From the NCBI GenBank assembly GCA_027886185.1, contig WOAB01000760.1:3286001-3350000 (forward strand): a stretch of DNA of 64,000 nucleotides, given 5' to 3'. The number at the start of each line of letters is the position of its first letter. Within the stretch, counting starts at the first letter, position 1. A program made the translations under genes and the position numbers. The DNA comes from Rheum nobile (Eukaryota; Streptophyta; Magnoliopsida; Caryophyllales; Polygonaceae). Positions 22,472-33,424 of the stretch are shown here, piece by piece. The notes under the pieces were generated by a model, which worked only from the letters and a program-made list of their open reading frames with translations, was not told the DNA's origin and did not search any database.

Positions 22472-23107
22472 CAAAATGGAGGGAATGGAATCTCCTATGT
22501 CATCCAACAAGACATCACCAACATGTAACTCATGCGACTCAATAGGTTCATCAATAGTAGAACACTTAACTACGGTCTCTACTGTACTAGTTTTAACATT
22601 GTCATGCACATGATCATCAATATCGCTAATGCAGCAAGGAGCAGATAATTCAATAGAGTTGGCTTTATGAATATTATGTTCAAAAATTATTCCATCAAAT
22701 TCCATAGTTAAAATTCCACTGTCTACATCAATCTTTATCATGGATGTTTTCATAAAAGGTCGCCCTAGCATAACTGGAGCAACCTGCTCATCATAGTCCA
22801 TATCCATAACAAATAAGTCAGCAGGAAAAATCAAAGAGCTTATCCTCACAATAACATTTTCCATAACACCCTTAGGGGGTATACAAGAACCATCAGCAAG
22901 TTGTATAATAATGTTAGAATCATGCAAGGGTCCTATTCCTAAATCATCAATCAAAGAATAGGGTAACACATTAATTGAGGCACCCAAGTCTAACAAGACT
23001 TTCTCAAATCGATGCTCACCTATAGTGATAGGAATAGTAAATGTACCTGGATCCTTGCACTTCTCAGGCATGCGTCTCTGAACTACTGCTGACACATGTT
23101 CACTCAC
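22472..23107 (-). pseudogene. Protease region of element B, truncated
   Basis: The frame includes FTIPITIGEHRFEKVLLDLGASINVLP: a pepsin-like retroviral protease with DLGA at the catalytic Asp site, a variant common in Athila elements. It continues through VMLGRPFM and runs out at the junction with the C LTR. It is separated from the upstream gag frame by a TAG near 23130. Confidence 0.8.
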
Positions 23108-23128
23108 TGGAATCTTCTTTTGAGCCTT

Positions 23129-25021
23129 CTACTTCTGAGTCCTCTTCACGGTGCACAGCTCCTTCAAGAACTTGACATATCGAGGGATAGCCTTGATAAG
23201 CATGATTAGGGGAATGTTCACCTCACAGTCCCGAAATGTCTCGAACAGATCGCTGTCTTCAGCTACTCTCTTGGCCTTCAGCGCCTCAGGGAAAGGTGCT
23301 GGTGGCTTCTCAGAACCTAGAGGGGGAAACACGGGGCGAACGTAATCATCAATACAGGTTTCTTCAGCGAAGTCGGGTTCTCGAAGGCCAGGTCGCGGTA
23401 AGTCTACCGCGGGGCGTCGATCATCACCGCGGGGCGGTGAGGTCGCGGCGTGTTTACTGAGTTCAGCCGTCGGGTCGCGGCCAGAGTCGCCGCGGGGTGG
23501 TGGCTTCAGCGTTTCTTTCCTGGCTCCTTCTTTAATTTCTGGCCAGGCCGCGGTGGCATCCACCGCGGGGCGTCCGATGATTTTCTCCTTCTCGATCTCA
23601 TTTTCCTTCTCAACTATAGGAGCAAAGTCCAACTTTTTACCACTTCTGAGGGTAATAGAGCTCACATTCTCCCTTGGGTTCACAGTGGTCTGAGATGGCA
23701 AGGAATTAGATGTCCTCTGGTCAAGTTTGGTCACAACATCAGCAAGCTGGCCAATCTGTCTCTCCATGTTCTTAATACTTGACTCAGTAGCCTGCACATG
23801 CGTGGCGAAATGCTGAGTCAGAGTCTTTAGCATCTCTTCGGTAGAAGCACCAGAGCTTTGGCCTTGAGGCCTCTGTTGGTATGAGACTCTCTGCTGGTAC
23901 TGCTGTTGTGAAGGCTATTGACCACCTTGAGGGTCACTCCATCTAAAACCTGGGTGGTCTCGCCCTCTCGGATTATAATTGGACTGTCCACCAAACTATG
24001 GTCTAGGGGGTCCATAACCTCCTATAGCATTAACTTCAGCAACACCCTCCTCCTACAGCTGAGGACAAGCGTCGGTGGGGTGGTATTGATCAGAGTAAAG
24101 CCCACATGCTTTAACTTGTTGAGGGGCGTTCTGATTCGCCATCCTCTTCACTATCTCTTTCAGCTCAGCTATCTCAGTCAACACTAGGCTTGGTCCTGCA
24201 GGGGTCACAGCATTGACCGCCTTCCTTTGGTATGTCTTCCAAAAACGCCTGGTGCTCTCACTCATCTCCTGGAATCTCTCCATGGCTGCATCCGGTGTCA
24301 GATTCAGAATGCTTCCACCGCAAGCAGCGTCAACCATCCTTCTCTCTTGGTCCAGCAGACCATTGTGTAAATAGAGGACAAGGTCCTGCTTGGCGTATCT
24401 GTGGAATGGGCAGCTAGAGCAAAGCCTCTTGTACCTCTCAAGATAATCATACAGCGTCTCATCACCAGCCTGCTCAATATTGGCAATTGCCTTTTTCAAG
24501 GCATTCGCCTTCTTCATTGGAAAGTACTTGTCCATGAATGCCTTGTGCAGTTTATTCCAGGTATCTATGGTTCCTGGTGGCAAGTGATAGTACCAGTCGC
24601 TTGCAGAGTCTAGCAGGGAGAAACCAAAAGCTCTCATCTTGATTTGGTCTTCCGTCACGTTCCTGGGCTTCATAATCATGCAGACATTGTGGAACTTGCC
24701 CAGGTGAGAGATCGGGTCTTCTCCACTCAAACCGTGGAACTTTGGGAGATAAGCAACAACTCCAGATTTCAGCTCAAAATTCACCCCTTCGCCAAGTGCA
24801 GGGATGACAACAGCCAGGGGTTGTGCTCCAATATTCGGCTCAGTCAATTCTCTCAGAGTCTCAGCCATTGCGACAGTAGGGATGTTAATTGGCTCAGTCG
24901 GCTCAACAACCTCAACCTCGACTTCTTCTTCTCCTTGATCGCGTAGGTTCGCATGGAACGATCTGTCGACTTCTGGATCAAAAGCTACGAGAGGAGAGTC
25001 AGTAGAACAAGTGTCGACCAT
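23129..25021 (-). pseudogene. gag of element B with several nonsense codons
   Basis: The probable start is the ATG at 25021 (MVDTCSTDSP). The gag core is at about 24800-24250. The frame is stopped by TAGs at 24055-24053, near 23997, near 23917 and near 23130, but stays in phase across them, so damage is point mutation rather than indels. The zinc knuckle reads CGLYSDQYHPTDAC at about 24100: the second Cys has become Tyr (one G-to-A change on the coding strand). Further on, RPAVD and PPRGD are each repeated, encoded by CCGCGGGGCG-type repeats at 23400-23580. Confidence 0.8.
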
Positions 25022-25076
25022 AAGATAGGTCTCCACCAAAAATCAATCACAAAAACACACAACAAAACAGAAAACT

Positions 25077-25094
25077 TCCCCGGCAACGGCGCCA
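25077..25094 (-). other. Primer-binding site of element B
   Basis: On the minus strand TGGCGCCGTTGCCGGGG follows the LTR after four bases. This is the usual primer site of plant Athila/Tat elements. Confidence 0.85.
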
Positions 25095-25098
25095 AATT

Positions 25099-26435
25099 TG
25101 ACGGGGCTAAAGATGCGTAATGAAAATATCGTTGATTAGCCTTATCAAAGTAAAAAGTCCTAACAGACCTACTAAACAGATGTATAGTAAGCAAGCAAGG
25201 GTCGAACCCACAGGGAAGGTCTGATGCAGTATGCAATTGTGAATGACAAGTAACAAGCAGGGGGGTTTAGTTATCACGAGAAAGCAAAGCAAACAAGTTT
25301 GGTTGAGTTGAGAAAATATAATGAGAAAGTAGTCCTACTAGAGCGAGATCCACAATACAGAGATATAATTTGATCACAGAAATCTATGTAATCCAAGTTC
25401 TTTTACTATCCTTATAGTTGTTCCCACCCTGATCTTAAGTACTATCGATTCTCACAGTTGTCGATAGACTTATCACTATGTCACTGGTAAAGTACCTCTG
25501 ATTCTCACAGTTGTCGATATACTTTACCACTGATGCAGCAATAGCAATGCACACAAGGATATAGGATACATGCAAATAGAAAGACGTATTAATACTCGCA
25601 TGCAACTGACTCTCACTCACAATTGTACGCTCGGAACCCCTATACGCACAATTGTGTATGCCACTAGATATGCACTCGGAACCCCTATATGCAATCCTAG
25701 CAATTGATAAAAAGTATTCAACCTAGTTGATCAGGCTAAGAAGAACAACACGAAATCAATATTCAATATAACCAAGAGAATCAAACCAACATTTATAAGG
25801 ATAAGAACAAGGAATAGAAATCTCACAAACACATCAACTGTATTGCTTCAATCGTCTAGTAGAACATAGGGAAGTTAGTTCTCCATTCAAACGAGAATGA
25901 AAACTAAGGGAAATAACGTCTGAAATAAAGCAGTAACGAGTTGTGTTCTAAGTGTCTCCCTCTTAACCTAGAAAGAGGGCTTAAATAGTCTTCAGAAAAC
26001 TAGGTTAAACTAATGAAAATAATAAAGGAAACAAAATAATAAAATAACAAAATCTGAAAACAATAAAAGGAAATAAAAGTCTTCAAACGCGCGGCACTTA
26101 ACACGGCCACCGCGGGGCGTCAGGCTTTCCACCGTGGGGCGTCATTCTTCTCTAAGAGTCACCGCCGGGTCGCGGTGACTCTGGCGCGGGGCGGTGAGCT
26201 AGCTCACTCTCTTCTTCTGCTGTTCTTCATTACTACCCAGTGTTGGTAGTCTTATCCATGCATGCTCCAACAACTCCATCTTCATCCTCATGTCTCTATC
26301 TAAGCTGTAAACCCATGAATATCTTCACTTCTCTCCATAACTTCTGGATCACAGACTTAGCCTAAAAACCACTCATAAATTCCTCCAAATCATGCTAATA
26401 ATTGCTAGTAAAGGTGTATGAAATAACACCTATCA
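25099..26435 (-). repeat. 5' LTR of element B (1337 bp)
   Basis: On the minus strand it begins TGATAGGTGTTATTTC and ends AGCCCCGTCA. A TATA-like TATTTAA lies at 25987-25981. A GC-rich cluster with ACCGCGGGGCG and ACCGTGGGGCG is at 26087-26199. Near-duplicates inside the LTR include TTCTCACAGTTGTCGATA (about 25450 and 25503) and CTCGGAACCCCTATA (about 25630 and 25675). Confidence 0.85.
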
Positions 26436-28072
26436 ATGGGCAAAATCTCGAGTTGATCACGGATGTTGGTGTTCAAGCCACTCAAGAATTTGGTCCTCAA
26501 AGTCGATGGTGCAACGGAGATGTTGGCCTTGTAATACATGTCTTCAAGCTTGGAAAAGAACTCAAGGGGAGTCATCGACCCTTGGCAAGCCATGTCAATC
26601 TCCAATCTCATTTGATTCCTGTAGTCTGGAGGCACGTATTTCTTGGTCATCACGTAGACTAGTTGATGCCATTCTGTGACTCATGTCATGTGGCGACGAA
26701 CGCAGTCATCTTCGAATCTATGCCACCAAACGCGGGCGGCTCCTCGGAAGTTAAGCATCGCGGCGTCGACATGCTCCTCAGGTGGCACTCGACAATATCT
26801 AAGGGTGTACTCCGTAGCCTGCACCCATTCAAGAAAAACAGAGGGGTTGTATTCACCATGAAAATGCTCGATTTTTACCTTGACTTGGTGTCGCTGGTAT
26901 CGAGGTTGGCCAGGTGCTTGGTTGAACGCGTTGTTTGGTGCGTCGTCGTAGAGAGGGTTCTCAAAGGCGCACAATCCTGGTGGTCTATCGCGTCCAACCT
27001 GGTGTCTATCGCGTTGTTGGCGATCTTCGCGGACGTACTCATCCCTTGGTGCGTAGGCGTCATCGCGTTGACATCTTCGCAGCTGGGCATCGTAGTTGTC
27101 GCGTCGAATGTCCCTTTGCATAACATCGCGGCGCTCGCCGCCAATGTCACGAACGCGTGCTCCTTGGGGATGGAGATGCGGTGGAGGTATCCAATCCGAA
27201 GGGTGATCCTGCAATTCAAGTGGATCTCCAAGAGGGGGTGAAAAAAATTAGGGTTGACCATACCTGAGTTCTCGATTTCTTCGTCGTCATATTCGTGGAA
27301 GTCGTCTTGGACGTTGGGTGTGATCGACGTGTAGCCATCAGATCCGTAACGCGGTGTTCGAACACTCTGGTGTCGAAGGTGATCGCGTACATCATGGCTC
27401 CGGGGCTGGGTAGGGGGGGGGGTCATCAATTGATCATCGCGTTGCGTATGCCCACTTGGCATGCGACTGGGTCTCCTTGGTGTCGCGTCGGCTTGCTCGG
27501 CTCGGTGAGGGTGGCCTTCGCGTGGCGTTGAGACCGGTACGCGTCTCTGGGTTCTCCTAGAGGCATAGCGATCATCGAAGTTGTATGGTTCAGAATACTC
27601 ACCTTGAGTGTCCCAGGCGTCGCGGTCGTAGTCGGAGCCGTTGTCGAAGCCATCAGTTGTGGCTCTGGGAACATAGCGGTCCGCTTGGGGAACAAAGCCT
27701 CGGCGACTCTCGATGACACTCTGCATTCTGTTGAGTTGTGGTTGATGTTGAGACAAAGACGACATAATTCCTTTGCCTTTGTCGACTCTCGTCTTGGATG
27801 GACCCGCGTCGGTGGCTCCAGGTGGAGGCGGCGCATCCATATCACTCAGTGGTGTTGGAGTTGGCGCGGTGGGTACCACTGGTTGTTGAGCTCTCAATGC
27901 TGCGACCTCTTGTCGAAGAGCTTGGATCAAGATTTGATCTTCCGTCAACTCCAAGATGTTATCTTTGTTGTGGGGGGTCTTGAACGCGTTGGTCCTAGGG
28001 TAGAGCCAACGGCGGTTGTTCTTGGGTTGTGTTATCGACGTCGCGTTCGTCGTTACTGTGTCCAATCGGCAT
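26436..28072 (-). pseudogene. gag of element A, frameshifted and interrupted
   Basis: The first frame (from about 28065) runs through a basic, low-complexity region to about 27240. There an indel near a short A/G run (27232-27246) shifts the frame to one covering 27214-26681. A TGA at 26683-26681 follows, and the same frame resumes to 26436. The gag core FHGEYNPSVFLEWVQATE and WWHRFEDD is at about 26860-26700. The ATG at 28072 is out of phase with the long frame, so a second indel near the start is likely. Confidence 0.75.
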
Positions 28073-28868
28073 GGTACCTATAACAAGACGGCCATACATG
28101 GAAGTAAAAATGAACCAAAAGACAACAAAGAACAACAACCAAGCAAATCACTAGTCAAGTCACAAAGTTCACGTAGGTAGGACTTGTTTGGCTTGCCGTG
28201 AGGACGACTAGGCTTGAACAAGAGATGGTGTATCAAGCAATTTGCAATCAAACAAACAAGAATAAATTGAAACCCTAAAACAAACGTAAATAAAGCAACC
28301 TAATTAGCAAGAAAGTACCTTCTAGGAAGCTTGACCTAGACGGTGGAGAGGTTGAGAAGATGAGCTTAGACCGAGAGTGGGTTAGGGTTGCCTTATTTTG
28401 GCTTTTCCTAACTTTGGATTTTTATTTATTTTTGAATATCTTTTGGATATCTTTTTTTTTTAATATCCGACATCTTATCTTTTGATCTTTTCGGATTTGC
28501 AAAAGGAAATAAAATAAAAAAAGGTCTAAGTAATAAGAATGTCACAAGTGTGGTCTTAGATATAGGAGAGAGAAGATAAGATTAGATGATATCTTATATT
28601 AGGAAATTCGGTTAACAACCTCAAAAGCAAGATCTAGCAAACAAGGAAACTTTATCCATGCATGAAATAAGGAAACAAAATATTCTAGCATGCAAGATAA
28701 CAAAATACCTAACACACCAAAACTTGGGGAACAAGAAAAAAAAATCAGCCAAGGTGGGACCTTGTAGAAACCGAAAGGTGAGCAAACGAATGGAGTTAGA
28801 AAAAAAATCGTGAACAATATGTAAGCTTGAGTTCGTGACTTACAAGACTGCTGGGCTCTGATGCTAGT

Positions 28869-29820
28869 TGATGTGTCATTGCCTTCGATGACAAGCCAAA
28901 TTGTCAAAGGTGACGCCTTTGGATCTAGTCTTGGTTGGGAAGTCACTCGATGTTGTGATTCTGCTGTGGAACACGATGTTGGGGATGATCACGAGCGGAA
29001 GAACGCGATGAATGAAGTTGTTAATGTCGGAGACTGGGAAGACGATGGCGACAATAAGGACTCGGTGGTGATGGAAGCGATTTGATGGGAGAAGAGTTAG
29101 CGATGGCGGAAGCGATTTGGTGAAGGATATAAGGCTTGAAAAGACAAGTCTTTGGGGTGTCGTAGCGTCGACTGCGGATGAAGGAGATGCGAAGATAGAC
29201 TTTGCTTGAGAAGATCAAGCGTTTGCCGTAGCGTCGGCGGCGGAGGAAATGGGGATGAAAGGGATATGGGTGACGTCCGATTAAGGGAATGAGGAATTAA
29301 CACTCTACTTGAAACCTTGAACTTTAACTTGAACGTAAGAAATAACATGAACATAGGAGGCTTTAAATAGCCAATGTATCTCGGCCAAGACCTAATGGGC
29401 TTGGGCCGAAACGAGTCTAAGAGCTAGCCCATGCAAGCATGCAAAAGGCACAAACCCTAAAAGATAGAAAGACATAAAAGGAAACTATCTAAACAACGCT
29501 GGAAATACCAAATATAGAAATTGTCTTAAAAGAACGCGTTATAGGTATTGAATGCGAGAATCTTCAGATAGAACGCGATCAGTATTGAAGGAGGTTGAGT
29601 CGTTTGAAAGAGATCGCATTCAACATTGAGTCGCTTGAAGGGAGACGCGTTGAGGCACGCGATCTTTGGTCTTGGATAGAGATGGTTGAATGAGATCGCG
29701 ATCTCTGTTCCAGAGGCGAGGAGTATGACGAAGAACGCGGTCTTCTTACTTGGCTCTTCTGAGCTCTCGGTCATGGCTTCGTCCTCGTCTTGGGCCATCA
29801 TGGGAGGCATGGTCACATCA
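28869..29820 (-). repeat. LTR of element A (952 bp)
   Basis: On the minus strand it starts TGATGTGACC and ends GACACATCA, forming short inverted ends. A TATA-like TATTTAA is at 29369-29363. CpG-rich words GATCGCG, AACGCG and ACGCG recur at 29535-29740. Confidence 0.7.
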
Positions 29821-29883
29821 GAGGCTAAAGCTCTAAAAACAATGAAAAGCAAAACAACGAGAAATGGTCACTACGACTTGCTA

Positions 29884-30876
29884 CTACCCCTTCGAAGTGT
29901 CTTTGAAGAGGTTCCTGTACTCATCAGCCCTCCGATATCTCTTCGGAGGTGACATGTCTTCTGGTTCCGGAGCCGGCCTTCTCGAGCTACTAGGACCCGA
30001 AACACTTGGCCCCTCCCTAGGCACAGGTGGATAGCAAAACCGATCCAAAAACCCTGGGCAAAAATCCGCCACATTCAGCTCATAGTGCAGGTTGACCAGT
30101 TGCCTTCCTTGCCTAATGTCATCCTGAAGCTCATGGACATCATCCAGCATGAGAGAGAGGTTTGACTCAACATCGTAAGCCCGCTCCTCCATAGCGTATA
30201 ACGAGTCCATCCACTCATCCATGTGCTCAACTATCACACGGGGCCTGACCCTTGCCTGCTGGGTGGGAACGTCCATAGAAGCCTCCAACGATCCCCACGG
30301 TCTTGCTTGCCCACGAGCTTGCTCCGTCATCTCTTCCACATGGCGGCAAGCCTCGGCGGAAGCCATCTCACTCTGATGGTGCACGTGACGAGAAGCAGGG
30401 CTCATCACCGGCTCTCTAGGTGCGTGGGTAGGATGCGGACCCACTGGTGCATCCAACGGATCGTACTCCACCCTATCAGCACCAGACACCCCAAGTGCCT
30501 TCCAAGTAGCAGGGGACAAAGGTGTGTACTCTGGACTGGGGAAAAGAAACTGCATCCTCGGGTCCTCTCCATCCATAAGCATATGCTCCAGACCCATATT
30601 AGTATCATATTCCTCGAGGTCCTCCTCAGGGTCCTCCTCATGATCCTCTTCGGGGTCCTCCTCTGGGTCTTCCTCGGGATCCTCCTCGGGGTCTTCCATC
30701 CTGTCGGATATGAGAACCACCGACTATACGAGAATGGTCTTCTCCTCCTCTTGAGGACTAACCGCATCCCCGACCTGAGCGTAACTCGGAAGAATAAGGG
30801 ACTCGAGCTCGGCCTTAGGTGGCGGAGCTACCTCAACGTCCTTCCTTCCCTTTAGCTGTGACACGATAGCACCCAT
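29884..30876 (-). pseudogene. Extra acidic ORF of element D with one nonsense codon
   Basis: The minus-strand frame starts MGAIVSQLKGRKD at 30876 (Gly2 and Ser6 of an N-myristoylation site) and is stopped once by TAG at 30726-30724. It continues in phase through a (D)PEED repeat of 15-base units (30697-30620), then FPSPEYTPLSPATWKAL, a helical middle, and SPPKRYRR near the end at 29884. Start motif, acidic repeat, PEYxPxSxxxWxAL and a final SPKR/PPKR motif are shared in order with the ORF at 15420-16340. Function is unknown. Confidence 0.75.
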
Positions 30877-31136
30877 TGCCTGCGAGGTGACGAGGGAGAA
30901 TTAGAACTTTCTAAATATAGAAGCTAACTTTCTATATTAGACAAGAGAAGAAGACACGACTAGAACGACAAAGGTTTTAAAGTATAAAAACTACTCAAAA
31001 GTATAATTTTGTTAAATACTTTGACTTGTCTTTTGAAATAACTCAATTAATTTCTTTACTATAAACGAAGAATGGTTTATAAAATTTGTTTTAAATAAAA
31101 ACGTTTTTGAAAACTTAAATCATTTAAAAAACTTTC

Positions 31137-31149
31137 GGCTCTGATACCA
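31137..31149 (-). other. Primer-binding site of element D (initiator tRNA-Met)
   Basis: TGGTATCAGAGCC on the minus strand, four bases inside the LTR end at 31154. Confidence 0.9.
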
Positions 31150-31153
31150 AATC

Positions 31154-33424
31154 TGTAACACCCCCAAAATACCTTTGGAAATATTACCGCCAATGACATC
31201 AGAATACACACCTGAGGTCACCCAAGGCTTACCGTTTTTATAACAAAAGATATAACACTGTAAACTTTATTAAGTAGCGTGAAAATTTACCAAGTAATGT
31301 TCATCCCGACGTTGCAAATTACAATTGATAACGAAACCAAATACAGAAAATGTATATTACAGCGGGAGTCTCTGAAAATAAGTAAAACGCCACAAAGGGG
31401 TTTTGAACCATGCGATCTTACGCCAGGATCTTCAACCTTTAGGAAACACTTAAAATATCAATTGCCTTTAACGTCGGATTTCTGGCCTTCACAGCTGAGG
31501 AAATTTACCTGATGTGCCGTATGAGACGGATGACACCAGCCAACCATGCAAAGGAAAAATAACGGTTGGTCAATCTAATGAAAGACTACGCAAGGGTACA
31601 AATAAAAGATTTTAAGTAGTCGTATTAAGTTACAACCATTGCTTCTCGAATAATAGCCGATATACGATGTGAACTCCTATACTTCTACGGAAACATAAGA
31701 AAATGAATGATTGAAGAGAAGACTCCAAATGAATTGAGTTTTATAGGACACATATGAGATTGTTTGGGAACATTAAGTTTTCACACAAGTTTAAAAACAC
31801 GACCTTAATTATTTGGGTCCACAACCAACCTCACCGCGCAATGCGAATTCAGATTGGAAAGAGGACTTACTCTAACAAGAGTCCGGGCGGTTTCCACGTT
31901 ATACTCCTCGCCCGATGATATATTAATTATGTGCTTAAAAGCACTTATCTTATTTACTTCCAAAACATACATTCATGTTAAAGCTTTTAATTCACATCAT
32001 CTCAATACGAGAGATATCTTTGGGAATGAATCCCGAATGTTGGCACTAGCTAAGTGCACCTACCACTTGAATAAGGGTACGGTCATGACCAAAAGTACTA
32101 GGGCAAAATCCTCCTAATATCAGTTATAAAGAAACGACTAGACTTCGCAAGGTACATAGCGTTCCTACGAATACTCGTGCTAACTACACACAAGTTCACA
32201 AACAAATCCACACCAACATCCATTACGGTAATATCATATAGAAACTATATAATAGCGTTGTTTCTAGCAATATATACAATCTATTATAAATCCATATTTT
32301 AACACATCGTTTAATCAAATCTGTTTCCAAACACAAAACTATAACTTTATTCCAGCTTAATTAAACAATTAAATAATTGATAATCAAGGGAAATATGGAT
32401 TAATGAGCAAGAGCGAACCACCACTTGCCTTAGCTTAAACGAACGAGAGATCGAGTTTCGAGATCCGGGAACTTGGACTTGTGCTCGGCTGTCTACTAAA
32501 ATTCCCATTGGAATTTATCGCCATTCTGTAGGGTCGGATCCCAATCCGCACAACCGACCATGGATACGAGCACAATCCAACCCGACGACGCATACGAGGC
32601 AAGTTTTAAGACAAGAAACCCTAATTAGTTACGACACGAAAAGATGAACAAAATGAAGGGAAAAGGGTAGTGCCGCGGTCACGGTTATCATAGCCGCGAT
32701 CGCGGTTTACTGGGCAAAACCGTGGCCGCGACAAAAGGGGCCGCGATCGTGGGCCATGCCTTGGTCGAGATCGCGGGCCTCTGCCCAGCCGCGACCGCGA
32801 TGGATGGAGCCGCAGACGCGAGACTCCATCCCGACGCAAGCCTAAATCCAACTTTGGAGCCATACCGACGATGACGAGGCTTCAGATCCTTACTTTTGAA
32901 CAATTGCGCGCTACCACCACTTCGGGGACTTCACAACGGTGACGACTTCGGCTTCCGGCGACAACAACTCCGACGACAAACACCACAACGACGAGAGGAA
33001 AAGATTAATGAGGATGGTTTGATTCGGGTGGATCTGAGCCCTATTTATAGGCTCAGAATGGAGCTCACCCACTAAATGCCGAGGAGTCCAACCGATTCCC
33101 CTCCCCACACCGGCCGCTCGGAGAAGAAACGACGGAGCACGGATCGTCGACGTCTCAGTAAAGACGAGGAGGAAGACGATGCAACAGTGCCGCGATCGCG
33201 GTTTCATAACCGCGGCCGTGGGCAATGCCGCGCCAGCGGTTCTCGGACCTTGATCGCAGGTCTTTGTTCAATTCCGATTTTTTTAGCCATCCTCCAATAA
33301 TTAAACCCATATATTTCATCTAAATGTGTATCCATACATTCAAATGGTTCTTACAGAGGTTACAGAACATGCCTAACACGTCTTGCTTACAAAATAAAAA
33401 TTGGGACTTTTAGGGGTTATTACA
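31154..33424 (-). repeat. 5' LTR of element D (2271 bp)
   Basis: On the minus strand it begins TGTAATAACCCC and ends GGGGTGTTACA. A TATA box (TATAAATA) lies at 33049-33042. GC-rich palindromes of the type GCCGCGATCGCGG lie upstream of it (33189-33250) and downstream (32672-32822). Confidence 0.85.

Larger units (their letters stand above)
22471..26435 (-). mobile_element. Athila-like LTR retrotransposon (element B), 3' part missing
   Basis: Reading on the minus strand: a 5' LTR (26435-25099), a primer-binding site TGGCGCCGTTGCCGGGG, gag from 25021, and an aspartic protease ending near 22480. Reverse transcriptase and all later parts are absent because the element is cut at the junction with element C. 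The gag type (LPKFHGLSGEDP, FMDKYFP, LYDYLERYKRLCSSCP) and protease LLDLGASINVLP are typical of the Athila branch of Ty3/gypsy. The LTR's upper end at 26435 lies inside the gag frame of element A, so B was inserted into A. Confidence 0.85.
26436..29820 (-). mobile_element. Ty3/gypsy element A, only LTR, leader and gag left
   Basis: On the minus strand: LTR (29820-28869), a primer-site-like TAGCATCAGAGCCC, a leader, and a gag region to 26436 where element B interrupts it. The gag end has YVPPDYRNQM and MTPLEFFSKLEDMYYKA, a typical plant gypsy gag. Everything beyond is lost. The LTR sits inside element D, just after D's extra ORF, so A was inserted into D. Confidence 0.8.
29821..33424 (-). mobile_element. 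Second chromovirus-like element (D), 5' part only
   Basis: On the minus strand: 5' LTR (33424-31154), an initiator tRNA-Met primer site, and an extra acidic ORF (30876-29884). It is interrupted at 29820 by element A. Gag and pol are not in the window. The LTR ends (TGTAATAACCCC / GGGGTGTTACA), primer site and extra ORF mirror element C, so it belongs to the same broad group but a different family. Confidence 0.82.

Noticed and set aside
25440..25690. Repeated blocks suggesting CRISPR-like direct repeats
   Set aside because: Just two imperfect copies each, inside the LTR of element B in a plant genome.
26663..27241. 192-codon plus-strand frame
   Set aside because: Antisense shadow of the gag of element A, which has recognisable motifs on the minus strand.
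30223..30855. 210-codon plus-strand frame
   Set aside because: Antisense to the acidic upstream ORF of element D; only the minus frame shares motifs with element C.
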